A stretch of DNA of 53,680 nucleotides from Saprospiraceae bacterium (GTDB lineage: Bacteria > Bacteroidota > Bacteroidia > Chitinophagales > Saprospiraceae): assembly GCA_027486765.1 (NCBI GenBank), contig JAIXOO010000022.1, positions 1-53,680 on the forward strand, given 5' to 3'. The position numbers were made by a program, and so were the translations under genes. The notes under the pieces are model-generated. The model was not told the DNA's origin. It was given only the letters and a program-made list of their open reading frames with translations, and made no database searches. The first letter of the stretch is position 1. Every line of letters begins with the position of its first letter. Below are positions 8,373 to 18,320 of this stretch, one piece after another.

Positions 8373-8380
8373 TATTTTTG
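8373..8380 (+). promoter_or_regulatory. -7 box for the beta-propeller gene
   Basis: TATTTTTG is an exact TAnnTTTG match 24 bp before the ATG at 8405. A TTTC lies 19 bp upstream (8350-8353) as a near-consensus -33 element and overlaps the 3' side of the preceding terminator. Confidence 0.55.
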
Positions 8381-8404
8381 AGGTGTACATTCTAATACCT
8401 CTTT

Positions 8405-11400
8405 ATGCACCTTACAACGGTCAATTTATTCGGGTTGCTGCTCTGCCTCAGCATTTTTTATACCCCCCTCATTTTGCCTGCACAAAACGCCAATTCCAAT
8501 ACGAAAGAAATAGTACTGAATATCGGCCATCAGCGGCCTATCGAAAGGCTCCAATTTGTCAATAAGGATAAGTATTTTATCAGTCAGGATGAGTATGCGA
8601 TCCTCAAAATTTGGGATGTGGCAAGTGGCAAAGAATTGTACACAGTTGAAGATTCTACAATTAGTGTTAGTACAAGTTTTTCCACAACCAAAGAAGCCCA
8701 CATTTTGACCTACAGCTATGGTGACCAGCAATGCTGGATCAATTTAGCTACTGGTAACCTTACGGTAGACCCAAGCATAGCTGAACAAGAATACCTGTCG
8801 TCTTTGGATGATGATACTCCTTCCGCATCTACCAAAAGTATCTTGCGGGAGGAAAATAAAATTAAAAACCATTCCAAATACTATGCTAAGCCCTGGTCCT
8901 ATGACGGCAGAGTAGAACTTTGGTCGATCGAAGGACCTAAACTGCTCAAATTTGGAGATTTCCCAACCAAAGAGATTAGTCTTATTGATTTTAATGAAAA
9001 GGGAAACTTGCTGTTGCTTTCCGACGGGCAAAAAATTTGGCTTTGGGACTGGCAACTCGATACCATAGTGCACACTTGTTCTGATTTTTTTACCAATATT
9101 GATTCGTATACTCAGCCATATGTAATGCCAAGCGGTGCGGTTTTTTTTGTGCATCTAAACAAACAATACCCTTCAGATCGGGCTTACTTAAAACGGGTAG
9201 ATTTGAGCACTGGGATGGCACATTTTTCTTCTATTGAAGGAGTGAATCCGGAAGGAAATAAAAGAGGACACAAAGTGCTGAGTGTTGACTACAGCAATCG
9301 TGCTTATGTCAGCGTTTTGGATCAGCTTTCTTACCCTTTACCCTATACCATAACTTATGCAAAAGAAGTACAGGCCACCCAATTCGGGCGAAACCTGGCT
9401 CTAATTACTGCGGGAGCTGAGCGATTCATCTATTGGGATGCCCAAAATATGAGGGAATGGTACAGTATAAACACGAAGTATAAATTTTATCATTTCTATA
9501 TTGACGAAGCTGATCAATTACTGGCATTGATTGATGCTACAGGTATTAATGTACACTTTTTAAAATCAGGGGAACTAAAACTAAAAATCCCTTATACCTG
9601 TAAAGACCCAAGCCGATTGTACCTCCATTTTTTTCCAGACAATACCAAGATTTTGATTAACGACTCTGAAACCCAGCAGGTCGTTATTTGGGACATAGAA
9701 AAAAACAGCGAAGTATTCAGCTTTAAACCCAAGCTCAATTTTGGTCGAGTAATCGGAGTTTCCATAGCGGATCAGTTGATTTACACTTTATCTGGTCGGG
9801 CACTGATCACTTATGATTTTTCTGGGGCAATTGTTTTTTACAAGGTATTGGTGAACCGAGGCATCGATGCTCATTATTTTCCCGGCCAAAAAAAGATCAT
9901 AGCTGCCGCAGCCAGTGGAGTGATTTATTTGATCAATGGATTGACGGGCCAACTTGAAAAACTGATCTACCTGGGTGGAGCAGATAAGTGGCTGTCAAAA
10001 AGCCAAAATGGGGCAGTAGAAGCTTCGCCTGATGCAATTCATTATTTACATTACCTTGATAAAGACGGCAAGATCAGCCCAGTCGCAGCAAATGGATTTG
10101 CTCAAAAAAGCACAATCCCTGTCTTGCTAAATGGAATTGTACCGAAAAAAACACCAGCAACAGCAAGCGTGGATTCGACTGAAACGCCAGGGGATTTTGC
10201 CGTTATAAATGCATATTGGGAATTAAACTTGCAAGAGCCTCTCCGGAATAAGCCAGATGTTGGCCCCAAAATTTCTCATCCTTGGAAAGGACTTTATGTA
10301 AAAAAGGCGTTTTTTTCAAAGGATGAAAAATTAATTGTTTTGGTCACAGAAACAGGCTGCAAAATTATTGAACGGGCAACTGGTAGATTGGTAAAATCTT
10401 GTTTATCTGACAATTACAAGAAAATTATTCCCTTGCTGACTGCCGATAATCGTTATTTGATACAGGCTGTGAAGGCAAATGAAATCTGGATCTATGATCT
10501 AAGCACTTCCCAAACAGCTCGGAAACTGGTCTTGGAAGGGCATTTCATCACTACATTAGCCTTGAGTGCCGATGGTCGCTCTTTCTTTGTGGGAAGCTCC
10601 CGGGGCAGCATTTTGATCTGTGGAATTGGACAAGCCAATATTTTGAATCAACTAAAAATCACTTCTGCACCCATTCTTGCCATTGCAATAAAACAAGACA
10701 ATGTTGGTTTAGCTTTTGCCGATGCAAATGGCAATGTGTACTTGATAGATTTAAAGACCTTTAAGTCAATTTTTTTGGCAAATCGAGGCTCTAAAGGAGC
10801 AATCGAGCGATTGCATTTTCATCCACAAAGAACTCAGCTTCTGGCTTATTCTTTAACACATATTTTTAGTTTAAACTATGCTACAAAGGAGCCCAACCAT
10901 CTGGAACTAAACCTTAAAAAAAGACCTGGTTTGGATGCCTACTTCAATGAGTTAAAACCTGACCAAATCATGTATTTTAAAGTAGAACCTTATGGTGATA
11001 AATTATTGACCTACGATCAGCAGCAGGGTAAAAACGTGGATTCAATAGAACAAATAAACCCTTTGTATGGCATTTCGGGCAGTGGCAGATACCTGCTTAT
11101 TGGCACTAACAACGGAATTAAGGGGATGGACTTGGAAAAGAATCTTGTTTTTTCCGTTGGTGATTCGGCGGTGGAGTTACGACAAATTAGTCTTTTGGGC
11201 GATGTACTTTATTACAATGCCAAATTTAGTAAGGGATTAAAGCTGTTAGGAATAAACTTAAGAAATCATCAGACAATTACCAATACAACAGGTTATGATA
11301 CCTATGGGCACCTGAGCAGGGAAAACAACCAGCTTACTCTTGTTGGTTACTTTGATGGGGATTTACCTGGGCACGGTAAAAAGAATATTCCTAACGCCGA

Positions 11401-12103
11401 ATTTGTGTGGAAGCTACCCGATCAAGGCCCGAAAAATGTGACATTTTCTGGGAATGGAAGCTACCTTGCCTACAACCCACCTTTTGAGCATGATACATTA
11501 TTGGTTTATTCAGTTAAAACAGAGAAATTAATTGCCAAAATTTGTCTGTGGCAGAAATATGAATTGCAATCATTTTCCATATCTAACAATGGCCGCTGGC
11601 TGGCTTTGAAGCTTCGGAACAAGGATTTTGTTCATGTTTATGATCTTGAAAAACAAGCTATGCATGTTTTGCCAGGGGTAATGGCAGCTGAACTGAGCTT
11701 CTCTCGCAAGGATAATTATTTACTCGTTATATTGCATTCATCTTTGAAAATGGTAGATTATCAAAATGGTAGGGTTGTTAAAGAAGTTAAGAACTATTTT
11801 TCGTTTGTTTCAATCAGAGCTATACCTTTTTTAGACAAATTTGGAATCATCCAATCTCCAGATGAACCCTTTCAATTGTGGAACCTAGAAAAAGGCCAAA
11901 AACTTGGAAATCTTTATTTTTACGATAATCCATCTGATACCCCCTATTGGGTCTTTGTCGCCGTAGATGGGCGTTATGATGGACACCCAAGTGCTTTGAA
12001 ATTTTTGTACGACGTAGATACACGGAACATGAGCCCCCGAGCAATAAGCCCGCAAAACGATCTGCGTTATACTCCTGGCTTATTGCTTGGGCAGCTAAAA
12101 TAA
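8405..12103 (+). CDS. Large secreted WD40/beta-propeller protein, 1232 aa
   Basis: A Sec signal peptide of ~27 residues (hydrophobic core, then LPAQNANS) directs export. The mature part is a long series of beta-propeller blades with repeated LKIWDVASGKEL-like, VVIWDIEKN-like and YDLSTS-like strands, enough for two or three propellers. The C-terminus carries WVFVAVDGRYDGHPSALKFLYDV followed by YTPGLLLGQLK. In other Bacteroidota I know this segment as the link between a WD40 array and a caspase-like (peptidase C14) domain; here the protein ends right after it and no caspase domain is present in or after the gene. Base composition looks lower in GC than the phosphatase and glycosidase genes that follow. 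Its partner is unknown. Its stop is 4 bp from that of the convergent PhoD gene. Confidence 0.88.
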   Translation: MHLTTVNLFGLLLCLSIFYTPLILPAQNANSNTKEIVLNIGHQRPIERLQFVNKDKYFISQDEYAILKIWDVASGKELYTVEDSTISVSTSFSTTKEAHILTYSYGDQQCWINLATGNLTVDPSIAEQEYLSSLDDDTPSASTKSILREENKIKNHSKYYAKPWSYDGRVELWSIEGPKLLKFGDFPTKEISLIDFNEKGNLLLLSDGQKIWLWDWQLDTIVHTCSDFFTNIDSYTQPYVMPSGAVFFVHLNKQYPSDRAYLKRVDLSTGMAHFSSIEGVNPEGNKRGHKVLSVDYSNRAYVSVLDQLSYPLPYTITYAKEVQATQFGRNLALITAGAERFIYWDAQNMREWYSINTKYKFYHFYIDEADQLLALIDATGINVHFLKSGELKLKIPYTCKDPSRLYLHFFPDNTKILINDSETQQVVIWDIEKNSEVFSFKPKLNFGRVIGVSIADQLIYTLSGRALITYDFSGAIVFYKVLVNRGIDAHYFPGQKKIIAAAASGVIYLINGLTGQLEKLIYLGGADKWLSKSQNGAVEASPDAIHYLHYLDKDGKISPVAANGFAQKSTIPVLLNGIVPKKTPATASVDSTETPGDFAVINAYWELNLQEPLRNKPDVGPKISHPWKGLYVKKAFFSKDEKLIVLVTETGCKIIERATGRLVKSCLSDNYKKIIPLLTADNRYLIQAVKANEIWIYDLSTSQTARKLVLEGHFITTLALSADGRSFFVGSSRGSILICGIGQANILNQLKITSAPILAIAIKQDNVGLAFADANGNVYLIDLKTFKSIFLANRGSKGAIERLHFHPQRTQLLAYSLTHIFSLNYATKEPNHLELNLKKRPGLDAYFNELKPDQIMYFKVEPYGDKLLTYDQQQGKNVDSIEQINPLYGISGSGRYLLIGTNNGIKGMDLEKNLVFSVGDSAVELRQISLLGDVLYYNAKFSKGLKLLGINLRNHQTITNTTGYDTYGHLSRENNQLTLVGYFDGDLPGHGKKNIPNAEFVWKLPDQGPKNVTFSGNGSYLAYNPPFEHDTLLVYSVKTEKLIAKICLWQKYELQSFSISNNGRWLALKLRNKDFVHVYDLEKQAMHVLPGVMAAELSFSRKDNYLLVILHSSLKMVDYQNGRVVKEVKNYFSFVSIRAIPFLDKFGIIQSPDEPFQLWNLEKGQKLGNLYFYDNPSDTPYWVFVAVDGRYDGHPSALKFLYDVDTRNMSPRAISPQNDLRYTPGLLLGQLK

Positions 12104-12107
12104 TGAA

Positions 12108-13655
12108 TTATTGCGCCACAATCTTCTGCTCATACAACCGCTTGCCCAAATTGTCCCACAGCGCCACACTCATCTCCTCCGTTGCCGCATCAATATTCAC
12201 TTCCCCAAAAAACTGCATGCCCGCCAAGGGGGAGAGATTGCTCTGCCCAGCTGGTGGCGCTTTTTGGAAAAGCACCTGTGGCCCAAAAGTATTGTCCATT
12301 TCACCTGGGCCAAAAGTACCCGAGTTCAATGGCCCGGCTACAAATTCGTAAAATGGCCGAAACTCCTTGAACTGAGCCTTGGCCGGATCGTAATAATGCG
12401 CTGCGCAATAGTGTACATCGGCAGTGAACCACACCACGTTTTTGACCTCATTGTGCAGCATAAAACGCAACAAATCCGCCGTTTCCAGCTCCCGCCCGAG
12501 GGCTGGGCCATTGCCATTGGCACCATTTTCAAAACTGGATTTGTTCACATAATCATCATACACAATTAGCCCAAGGGGCATGTCGGAGGCGATCACTTTC
12601 CAGGTTGCTTTGGAGGCCAGCAGGCCCTCTTTCAGCCACTGAATCTGTTGCCGACCCAGGAAAGCAGTGTCTGCTCCAGCCTGGGTTTGTTTGTTGGGCC
12701 CGTTGGCAGCGCGGTAGGAGCGCATGTCGATCATGAACACATCCAGCAGTGGGCCATAGGGCACGCGGCGGTAAATGCGTTCGGGGTCATCACCCGTGCT
12801 GCGGATGGGATTGTATTCCAGAAAAGCCCGTTTGGCGCGGGCGGCCAGCAGGGCTACGTTTTTTTCGGTATAACGGTTGTCACCGTGGATTTCTTCAGGG
12901 TACCAGTTGTTGAGCACTTCGTGGTCGTCCCATTGGTAAAGGATGGGCACTTTGGCGTTGAAGTTGCGCAGGTTTTCGTCCAGCAGGTTGTAGCGGTAGT
13001 TACCCCGAAACTCGTGCAGTGTTTCCGCCACTTTGGACTTTTCCTCAGTTACAATATTCTTCCAAATTTTTCCATTGGGAAGCTTCACCTCGGCCTGGAT
13101 GGGGCCATCAGCATAAATCGTGTCACCACTGTGGATGAAAAAATCGGGATTGCGCTGCGCCATCTGACTGTAGATTTTCATGCCGCCCAGCTCAGGATTG
13201 ATGCCCCAACCTTGCCCGCACGTATCACCTCCCCACTGGAAACGGATACTGCGCAAGCCCCCTGGAGCAGTGCGTAATCGGCCAATGCTGGGTTCACTCC
13301 AAAGTTTGAGGTCTTCTAAACTTTGGTAACGCACCCGGTAAAAAATCTCTTGCCCGCTAGGCAAACCCGTGAGGTCAATTTTGGTGGTAAAATCGGACTC
13401 CGGCAAGGCCGCTGGCCCCTGGATGGTATTGAACTTCTTAAAACTCTCGGTCGTCGACCAATCAATCCACATGCGGGCGGGTCGGTCAGTACGCGACCAG
13501 ATCAGCGCCCGATCTTGGATCACATCGCCTGCACTCACCCCTCCCGGCAACAAAGGCCGCAAATCCGGGCTGCGCTGAATGTAAAACCAGGAAGGAACCG
13601 TGGCCGCTGCGGCTGCCACACTGAGTTGTTGGATAAATCGACGACGGGTAGGCAT
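12108..13655 (-). CDS. PhoD-family alkaline phosphatase, Tat-exported
   Basis: A 515-residue phosphodiesterase/alkaline phosphatase D. The N-terminus MPTRRRFIQQLSVAAAAA is a twin-arginine signal, fitting folded, metal-loaded export. An Fn3-like N-terminal domain (GVSAGDVIQDRALIWSR) precedes the metallophosphatase domain, which has HSGDTIYADGP, YQWDDHEVLNNW and VWFTADVHYCAAHYYD as metal-binding motifs. Periplasmic phosphate release is the expected role. No phosphate-responsive site was recognised upstream. It is convergent with the propeller gene and follows the GH127 gene after 359 bp. Confidence 0.93.
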   Translation of the reverse strand: MPTRRRFIQQLSVAAAAATVPSWFYIQRSPDLRPLLPGGVSAGDVIQDRALIWSRTDRPARMWIDWSTTESFKKFNTIQGPAALPESDFTTKIDLTGLPSGQEIFYRVRYQSLEDLKLWSEPSIGRLRTAPGGLRSIRFQWGGDTCGQGWGINPELGGMKIYSQMAQRNPDFFIHSGDTIYADGPIQAEVKLPNGKIWKNIVTEEKSKVAETLHEFRGNYRYNLLDENLRNFNAKVPILYQWDDHEVLNNWYPEEIHGDNRYTEKNVALLAARAKRAFLEYNPIRSTGDDPERIYRRVPYGPLLDVFMIDMRSYRAANGPNKQTQAGADTAFLGRQQIQWLKEGLLASKATWKVIASDMPLGLIVYDDYVNKSSFENGANGNGPALGRELETADLLRFMLHNEVKNVVWFTADVHYCAAHYYDPAKAQFKEFRPFYEFVAGPLNSGTFGPGEMDNTFGPQVLFQKAPPAGQSNLSPLAGMQFFGEVNIDAATEEMSVALWDNLGKRLYEQKIVAQ

Positions 13656-13693
13656 GACTTAATGGTGTTGAATGGCGAATAATCTGAATGACC

Positions 13694-13749
13694 AATGACG
13701 AATTGGGCGCGCTTTTCAAGATTCAGGACAATGCCCCAAATTCGTCATT
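13694..13749. repeat. Inverted repeat in the 13656-14014 gap, with short direct repeats
   Basis: AATGACGAATTGGGC (13694-13708) pairs with GCCCCAAATTCGTCATT (13733-13749). Further copies of the word TTCGTCATT follow at 13748-13772. In the same 359-bp gap, GGTTGACA at 13969-13976 pairs with TGTCAACC at 13987-13994 close to the GH127 stop codon, and CTTTTCA is repeated at 13997-14017. No convincing gene was found in the gap. Confidence 0.65.
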
Positions 13750-14014
13750 CGTCATTCGAAAAATTCGTCATTGTTCTTGGCTATAAAGCTACTGCACTCA
13801 TCCCTGATTCCCTCAGCTTTTGATCAAATATTTCGGCCATACTGAGGAACGAGAAAAAATAACTACCACCATTTGGTGAGCTCCGTAAAATAGCCAAGGT
13901 CTTTACTGCTAAGTTGAATGACTTCAATGTCCATAGAAGGTTATATTCTAATTGTTCGAACCAAATTAGGTTGACACGGACTCCCATGTCAACCAGCTTT
14001 TCACTTTTCACTTT

Positions 14015-16462
14015 TCACTCCACCTCCCATTCATGTACCCCTGCCGAAACTTTTTCCTTCAACTGCAACTCAATCTTCAGCGCCGTCGTTTTCACCGCCT
14101 CAAATTTGACTTCATTCCAGGCATCCTTGGTGGTGGTGTAGGTTTGGCTGGTCGCAACGGGTTTCCATTCTCCATTGTCGAGGTAGAGCACCCGCCAGGA
14201 TTGAGGTACCCGGCATCCGCCACCGGTAGCACCATCGTCGAACCAATACACTCGTACCTTGCTGACCTGTTGGGCATCCGGGAAAGTGTATTGCAACCAC
14301 TCTTGCGTGCCGAAATGCGGCCACCAATGCACGAAAGTACTTTCGCCATCCCCCGAAGTTTTGGGCGCAGATTGATCGCTGGCGGCGGTCAGTGCACCTT
14401 TTAGTTCAGGCGAGGCTGTCAATTTACTCTTTGTTGCGAGGGTAGGTTGAGCGATGGACTTGGCAACGCTGACATCGTAAGGCAGCCAAACCAACATGTT
14501 GTCGCGGCCCCGATTGGCCCAGGTATAGTATGGAATGGCTTTGAGTGGCATCGGTTTCAGCTCCGCACTGGTTTCGCTGAGTTTTTTGGTCAGCAATTGG
14601 CCTTCAAAGTTTAGCGTAGCCTGGCCGCCCAGCAGATTGGGTTCAAACTGGCGGCTGATTTTGGCGTCTTTGGTCACCAACATATTCAAAACCCGATCAT
14701 CGGCTTGATCACGGCCTTCGATGCAATACACAAAAGGCCCACTTTTCAGGGCGTAACGTTTTTCATCGGCTTTCACGAGCGGATGAGCGGCTACCCGCTG
14801 TACATCCATGGGCAGTTCAAACTCCAGCACATCTCCTTTTTTCCAGCTGCGTTTGATCGTGGCATACCCACCGCTGATGCTGGCTGGAAAGACCTTGCCA
14901 TTCACTTTGAATACAATGCTTTGGGTTTTAGCATCTACAAAGTTGTACAAGCCCAGGGGAATGGCCTCGCCACGCGCCCAACCGGGAATACGTACCTTGA
15001 GCGTGAAGGCATTCGTTTGGGTCGGATTGACCCGCACTTTGATCAGCCCATTGCTGGGGTAGTCACTTTCCTGCTGAATGTCAACTTTGATTTTTTTCTT
15101 GCCTTTGGTCGTTTCAAAACTGGTTTGACTGGCTGCAAACAGATTCAGGTACAATTCATTCTCCTTTTGGGCATAAAACAAACCTCCGAGTGAGCTGTAA
15201 AAACGCACCAGGTTGGGAGGGCAACAAGCGCAACTGAACCATTCGGTGCGCGCTACATTTTTGCGGCTTTCCAACGGGTTTGGGTAAAAGAAATGGTCGC
15301 CAGACAAGGACATGCCCGCATTCAGGGCATTGTAGAGGGTAAGTTCCATTACATCCAGATAACGGGTGTCGCCAGTGAGTTGAAAGAGTTTATGGCTCCA
15401 ATTGACAAAAGCAACGGAGGAACAAGTTTCGCAATACGCACTGTAATTCGGCAAATCGTAAGCCCCGCCAAAACCTTCGTTGCTGCCCGTGGCACCTACA
15501 CCACCGGTGATGTAGATTTGTTTGCTCACGATGTCTTCCCATACTGCTTTTAGAGCGGTGCTGTATTCGTCGGTACCAGTCAGCGCGCTGATATCGGTCA
15601 CGGCGGCGTACATGTAGGCCAGGCGTACAGCGTGCCCCTGGGCATCGCGCTGGTCTTTGACTTTGAGGTGGTTTTGGCTGTAAGATTCTCCGTATCCACG
15701 TACATCGATGAAAAATTTGGCCAAATCCAGCCAGCGTTTTTCACCCGTGGTTTGGTACAACCTGACCAAGCCGAGTTCTATTTCCTGATGCCCGGGTGCC
15801 TTTTGTAATTTGCCAGGCCCGAAGGACTGGTCCACCAAGTTGGCATTTTTGAGGGCAATGTCCAATAGGTTACGTTTGCCGGTGGCTTCATACCAGGCCA
15901 CTGCCGCCTCATACAAGTGACCTGCGTTGTAGAGCTCATGGCTGAGGTCATCTTCTTTGGCCCAGCGGGGGCCACTCAGCCAGCTCAAGTTGGCTCCACG
16001 GGCATCTACATCGGCCACCAAGTTTGGGTTATTGCGACGCTCAACGATCGTGCGGAAAGTATAGAGGTAGCCATCAGGTTCTTGTGCTGCCCCAATGATC
16101 GTGATGAGGCTGTCTACTTTGGCTTGCAGTTTTGGGTCCGCTTTGTTCTGCAAGGAATAAGCAATCCCTTCGATCAATTTGTACAGATCGGTATCATCAA
16201 ATGGGAATACCGAGCACACCCGGTCTGGATTATTTGATGCGGCCACCTCAAAGTTTTTTACCCTGCCCGTTTCCTGGTTTTTACGAAGAACGTGTGGAAT
16301 GGTGGAGTTGCGCACTACTTCGATGCGTGGTGCCCATAGTTTGTCCTGCAGTTTGACTTGGTGAAACGGGATGGCTTGGATCGGATAATGATGGGCATGG
16401 TCATGTTGGGCGACCAGGCCACTTGCGCAAATCGTGAATAGGAGGATGAACAAGGTTTTCAT
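14015..16462 (-). CDS. Glycoside hydrolase family 127 (beta-L-arabinofuranosidase type), secreted
   Basis: An 815-residue exported enzyme (signal peptide MKTLFILLFTICASGLVAQ). GH127 enzymes such as HypBA1 use a cysteine nucleophile held in a zinc site of one Glu and three Cys. The same set is visible as E345 and C347 (YCETCSS) and C413 and C414 (WFSCACCPPN). The alpha6/alpha6 barrel is followed by beta domains, and the last ~140 residues look like an F5/8 discoidin-type carbohydrate-binding module (EWLQYTFPDAQQVSKVRVYW ... WRVLYLDNGEWKPV). The probable role is release of L-arabinose or a related furanoside from plant-derived glycans in the periplasm. No SusCD pair lies nearby, so it is not in a typical polysaccharide locus. 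Confidence 0.92.
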   Translation of the reverse strand: MKTLFILLFTICASGLVAQHDHAHHYPIQAIPFHQVKLQDKLWAPRIEVVRNSTIPHVLRKNQETGRVKNFEVAASNNPDRVCSVFPFDDTDLYKLIEGIAYSLQNKADPKLQAKVDSLITIIGAAQEPDGYLYTFRTIVERRNNPNLVADVDARGANLSWLSGPRWAKEDDLSHELYNAGHLYEAAVAWYEATGKRNLLDIALKNANLVDQSFGPGKLQKAPGHQEIELGLVRLYQTTGEKRWLDLAKFFIDVRGYGESYSQNHLKVKDQRDAQGHAVRLAYMYAAVTDISALTGTDEYSTALKAVWEDIVSKQIYITGGVGATGSNEGFGGAYDLPNYSAYCETCSSVAFVNWSHKLFQLTGDTRYLDVMELTLYNALNAGMSLSGDHFFYPNPLESRKNVARTEWFSCACCPPNLVRFYSSLGGLFYAQKENELYLNLFAASQTSFETTKGKKKIKVDIQQESDYPSNGLIKVRVNPTQTNAFTLKVRIPGWARGEAIPLGLYNFVDAKTQSIVFKVNGKVFPASISGGYATIKRSWKKGDVLEFELPMDVQRVAAHPLVKADEKRYALKSGPFVYCIEGRDQADDRVLNMLVTKDAKISRQFEPNLLGGQATLNFEGQLLTKKLSETSAELKPMPLKAIPYYTWANRGRDNMLVWLPYDVSVAKSIAQPTLATKSKLTASPELKGALTAASDQSAPKTSGDGESTFVHWWPHFGTQEWLQYTFPDAQQVSKVRVYWFDDGATGGGCRVPQSWRVLYLDNGEWKPVATSQTYTTTKDAWNEVKFEAVKTTALKIELQLKEKVSAGVHEWEVE

Positions 16463-16616
16463 GGTTGAGCGGCGATACGGTTTTTGAATATCGATGGGGC
16501 TAAGTTAGGAAACTTTCAAAATTGTAAAAACGACAATTAAAAGAGTTGCTGACCAAAATCATTCTAATCCTTGAAATACCTCTTTTCTCATCTCAAATTC
16601 TTGCCTTTTTTTTAAC

Positions 16617-16640
16617 CTTGCAAACAAACCAAATTGCAAG
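16617..16640 (+). promoter_or_regulatory. Inverted repeat overlapping the probable fhs promoter
   Basis: CTTGCAA and TTGCAAG are perfect 7-bp arms 10 bp apart, 12 bp before the fhs ATG. The left arm overlaps TAACCTTG (16613-16620), a one-mismatch -7 box. It could be an operator or a leader hairpin. A TGACCAAAATCA at 16550-16561 differs by one base from the CRP/FNR-like core near ccoS and the stress protein gene. Confidence 0.4.
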
Positions 16641-16652
16641 CTCTACCCGAAT

Positions 16653-18320
16653 ATGAAAACCGACATCGAAATCGCCCAATCTGCTACCCTGCGCCCGATT
16701 GCCCAATTGGCCACTGAATTAGGCATCAATGAAGAACAAGTCGTTCCTTATGGCCGCTTCAAAGCCAAAATACCCTATGAGAATATTGACGAAGCCAAAG
16801 TCGCTCAGAGCAAACTCATTCTGGTAACCGCCATCACCCCCACCAAAGCGGGAATTGGTAAAACCACAGTCGGCATCGCCCTTGCTCAGGGCTTGCACAA
16901 ACTGGGTAAAAACGCCATTCTGGCCCTACGTGAACCTTCACTCGGTCCTTGCTTCGGCATGAAAGGTGGCGCCTGTGGTGGAGGCTACGCCCAAGTACTG
17001 CCGATGGAAGACATCAACCTGCATTTTACAGGCGATTTTCACGCCATCACCAGCGCCAATAACATGATTGCAGCTTTGTTGGACAATTACCAGTATCAAA
17101 ACCGGGGGACCGACAAAGCACTGAAACAAATCACCTGGCGGCGGGTGCTGGATGTGAATGACCGCTCTTTGCGCTACATCGTTTCGGGCTTGAATGGGAT
17201 GAACAATGGCATTCCGCAGGAAGCAGGTTTTGACATCACCGCCGCTTCGGAGATCATGGCGGTGTTTTGTTTGGCAACGAGTTTGGAGGATTTGCGCCAG
17301 CGCATTGACCAGATTATTTTGGGCTATACGCTTCAAAATAAACCCTTTACTGTTGCTGATTTGGGGGTCGGCGGCGCCATCACCGTCTTGTTGAAAGACG
17401 CTCTTGATCCCAATTTGGTACAAACCCTCGAAGGAGGCGCGGCCTTTATCCATGGCGGCCCCTTTGCCAATATTGCCCATGGTTGTAACTCGGTACTGGC
17501 CACCAAAATGGCGATGACTTTTGGCGATTATGTGATCACGGAAGCGGGCTTTGGAGCGGATCTGGGGGCGGAAAAATTCCTGAACATCAAGTGCAGAAAG
17601 GCAGGTTTAAAACCTAGCGCCACGGTGTTGATTGCCACTTCCCAAGCGCTCAAGTTGCATGGAGGTGTTCCACTGGAGGTCATCAAACAACCCAATCTAA
17701 ATGGCTTGCGGGAGGGTTTAAAAAACCTGGAACGGCATTTGGAAAACCTGCAAAACTTCGGGCAAAGTGTGGTGGTTACCTTCAATCAGTACCATTTTGA
17801 CACGAGTGAAGAAATGGATTTCACCGCCGAATGGTGCCGGGCGCGTGAGGCTGATTTTGCCCCCAATAATGGTTTTGCTGAGGGTGGGGAAGGGGCAAAA
17901 CCATTGGCACAAAAACTGATCGAAGTGGTAGAAAACCGACCTTCACAAGCACTGGAGCATACTTACGCATTGGAAGACAAAATCCCGGAAAAACTGCACA
18001 AAATTGTTACCCAAATTTATCGGGGCAGGGGAGTGGAGCTGGGAAAAAACGCCCAGACGGCTTTGAAAAAGATCGAATCGCTCGGGCTATCTCACTTACC
18101 CATTTGCATTGCTAAAACCCAGTATTCCTTCAGCGATGATCCCAATCAAATCGGCCTGGCGACAGATTTTACCCTGCACATTGAAAACCTGATCATCAAT
18201 CGGGGCGCGGGCTTCATCGTGGCGGTAGCAGGCGAAATGATGCGGATGCCTGGGCTGCCTAAAGATCCGCAGGCTTTACACATTGATATTGTGGATGGAA
18301 AAATCACGGGATTGAGTTGA
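16653..18320 (+). CDS. fhs: Formate--tetrahydrofolate ligase
   Basis: Catalyses ATP-dependent formation of 10-formyltetrahydrofolate from formate and THF in cytoplasmic one-carbon metabolism. The protein has 555 residues, the normal length. The P-loop is in ITPTKAGIGKTTVGIAL (about residues 65-81). The family blocks REPSLGPCFGMKGGACGGGY, HFTGDFHAITSANN and HGGPFANIAHGCNSV are intact, as is the C-terminal AGEMMRMPGLPKDPQA. Nothing in the window is an obvious partner such as folD. The gene is convergent with the Uma2 gene, and the two stop codons share the palindrome TGATCA with no bases between them. Confidence 0.97.
   Translation: MKTDIEIAQSATLRPIAQLATELGINEEQVVPYGRFKAKIPYENIDEAKVAQSKLILVTAITPTKAGIGKTTVGIALAQGLHKLGKNAILALREPSLGPCFGMKGGACGGGYAQVLPMEDINLHFTGDFHAITSANNMIAALLDNYQYQNRGTDKALKQITWRRVLDVNDRSLRYIVSGLNGMNNGIPQEAGFDITAASEIMAVFCLATSLEDLRQRIDQIILGYTLQNKPFTVADLGVGGAITVLLKDALDPNLVQTLEGGAAFIHGGPFANIAHGCNSVLATKMAMTFGDYVITEAGFGADLGAEKFLNIKCRKAGLKPSATVLIATSQALKLHGGVPLEVIKQPNLNGLREGLKNLERHLENLQNFGQSVVVTFNQYHFDTSEEMDFTAEWCRAREADFAPNNGFAEGGEGAKPLAQKLIEVVENRPSQALEHTYALEDKIPEKLHKIVTQIYRGRGVELGKNAQTALKKIESLGLSHLPICIAKTQYSFSDDPNQIGLATDFTLHIENLIINRGAGFIVAVAGEMMRMPGLPKDPQALHIDIVDGKITGLS

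Noticed and set aside
13781-14011. Minus-strand open frame of 76 codons in the gap between PhoD and GH127
   Set aside because: It starts in the CTTTTCA direct repeats, runs through the GGTTGACA/TGTCAACC hairpin, and its translation shows no domain or coding-like pattern. Treated as non-coding repeat-rich DNA.
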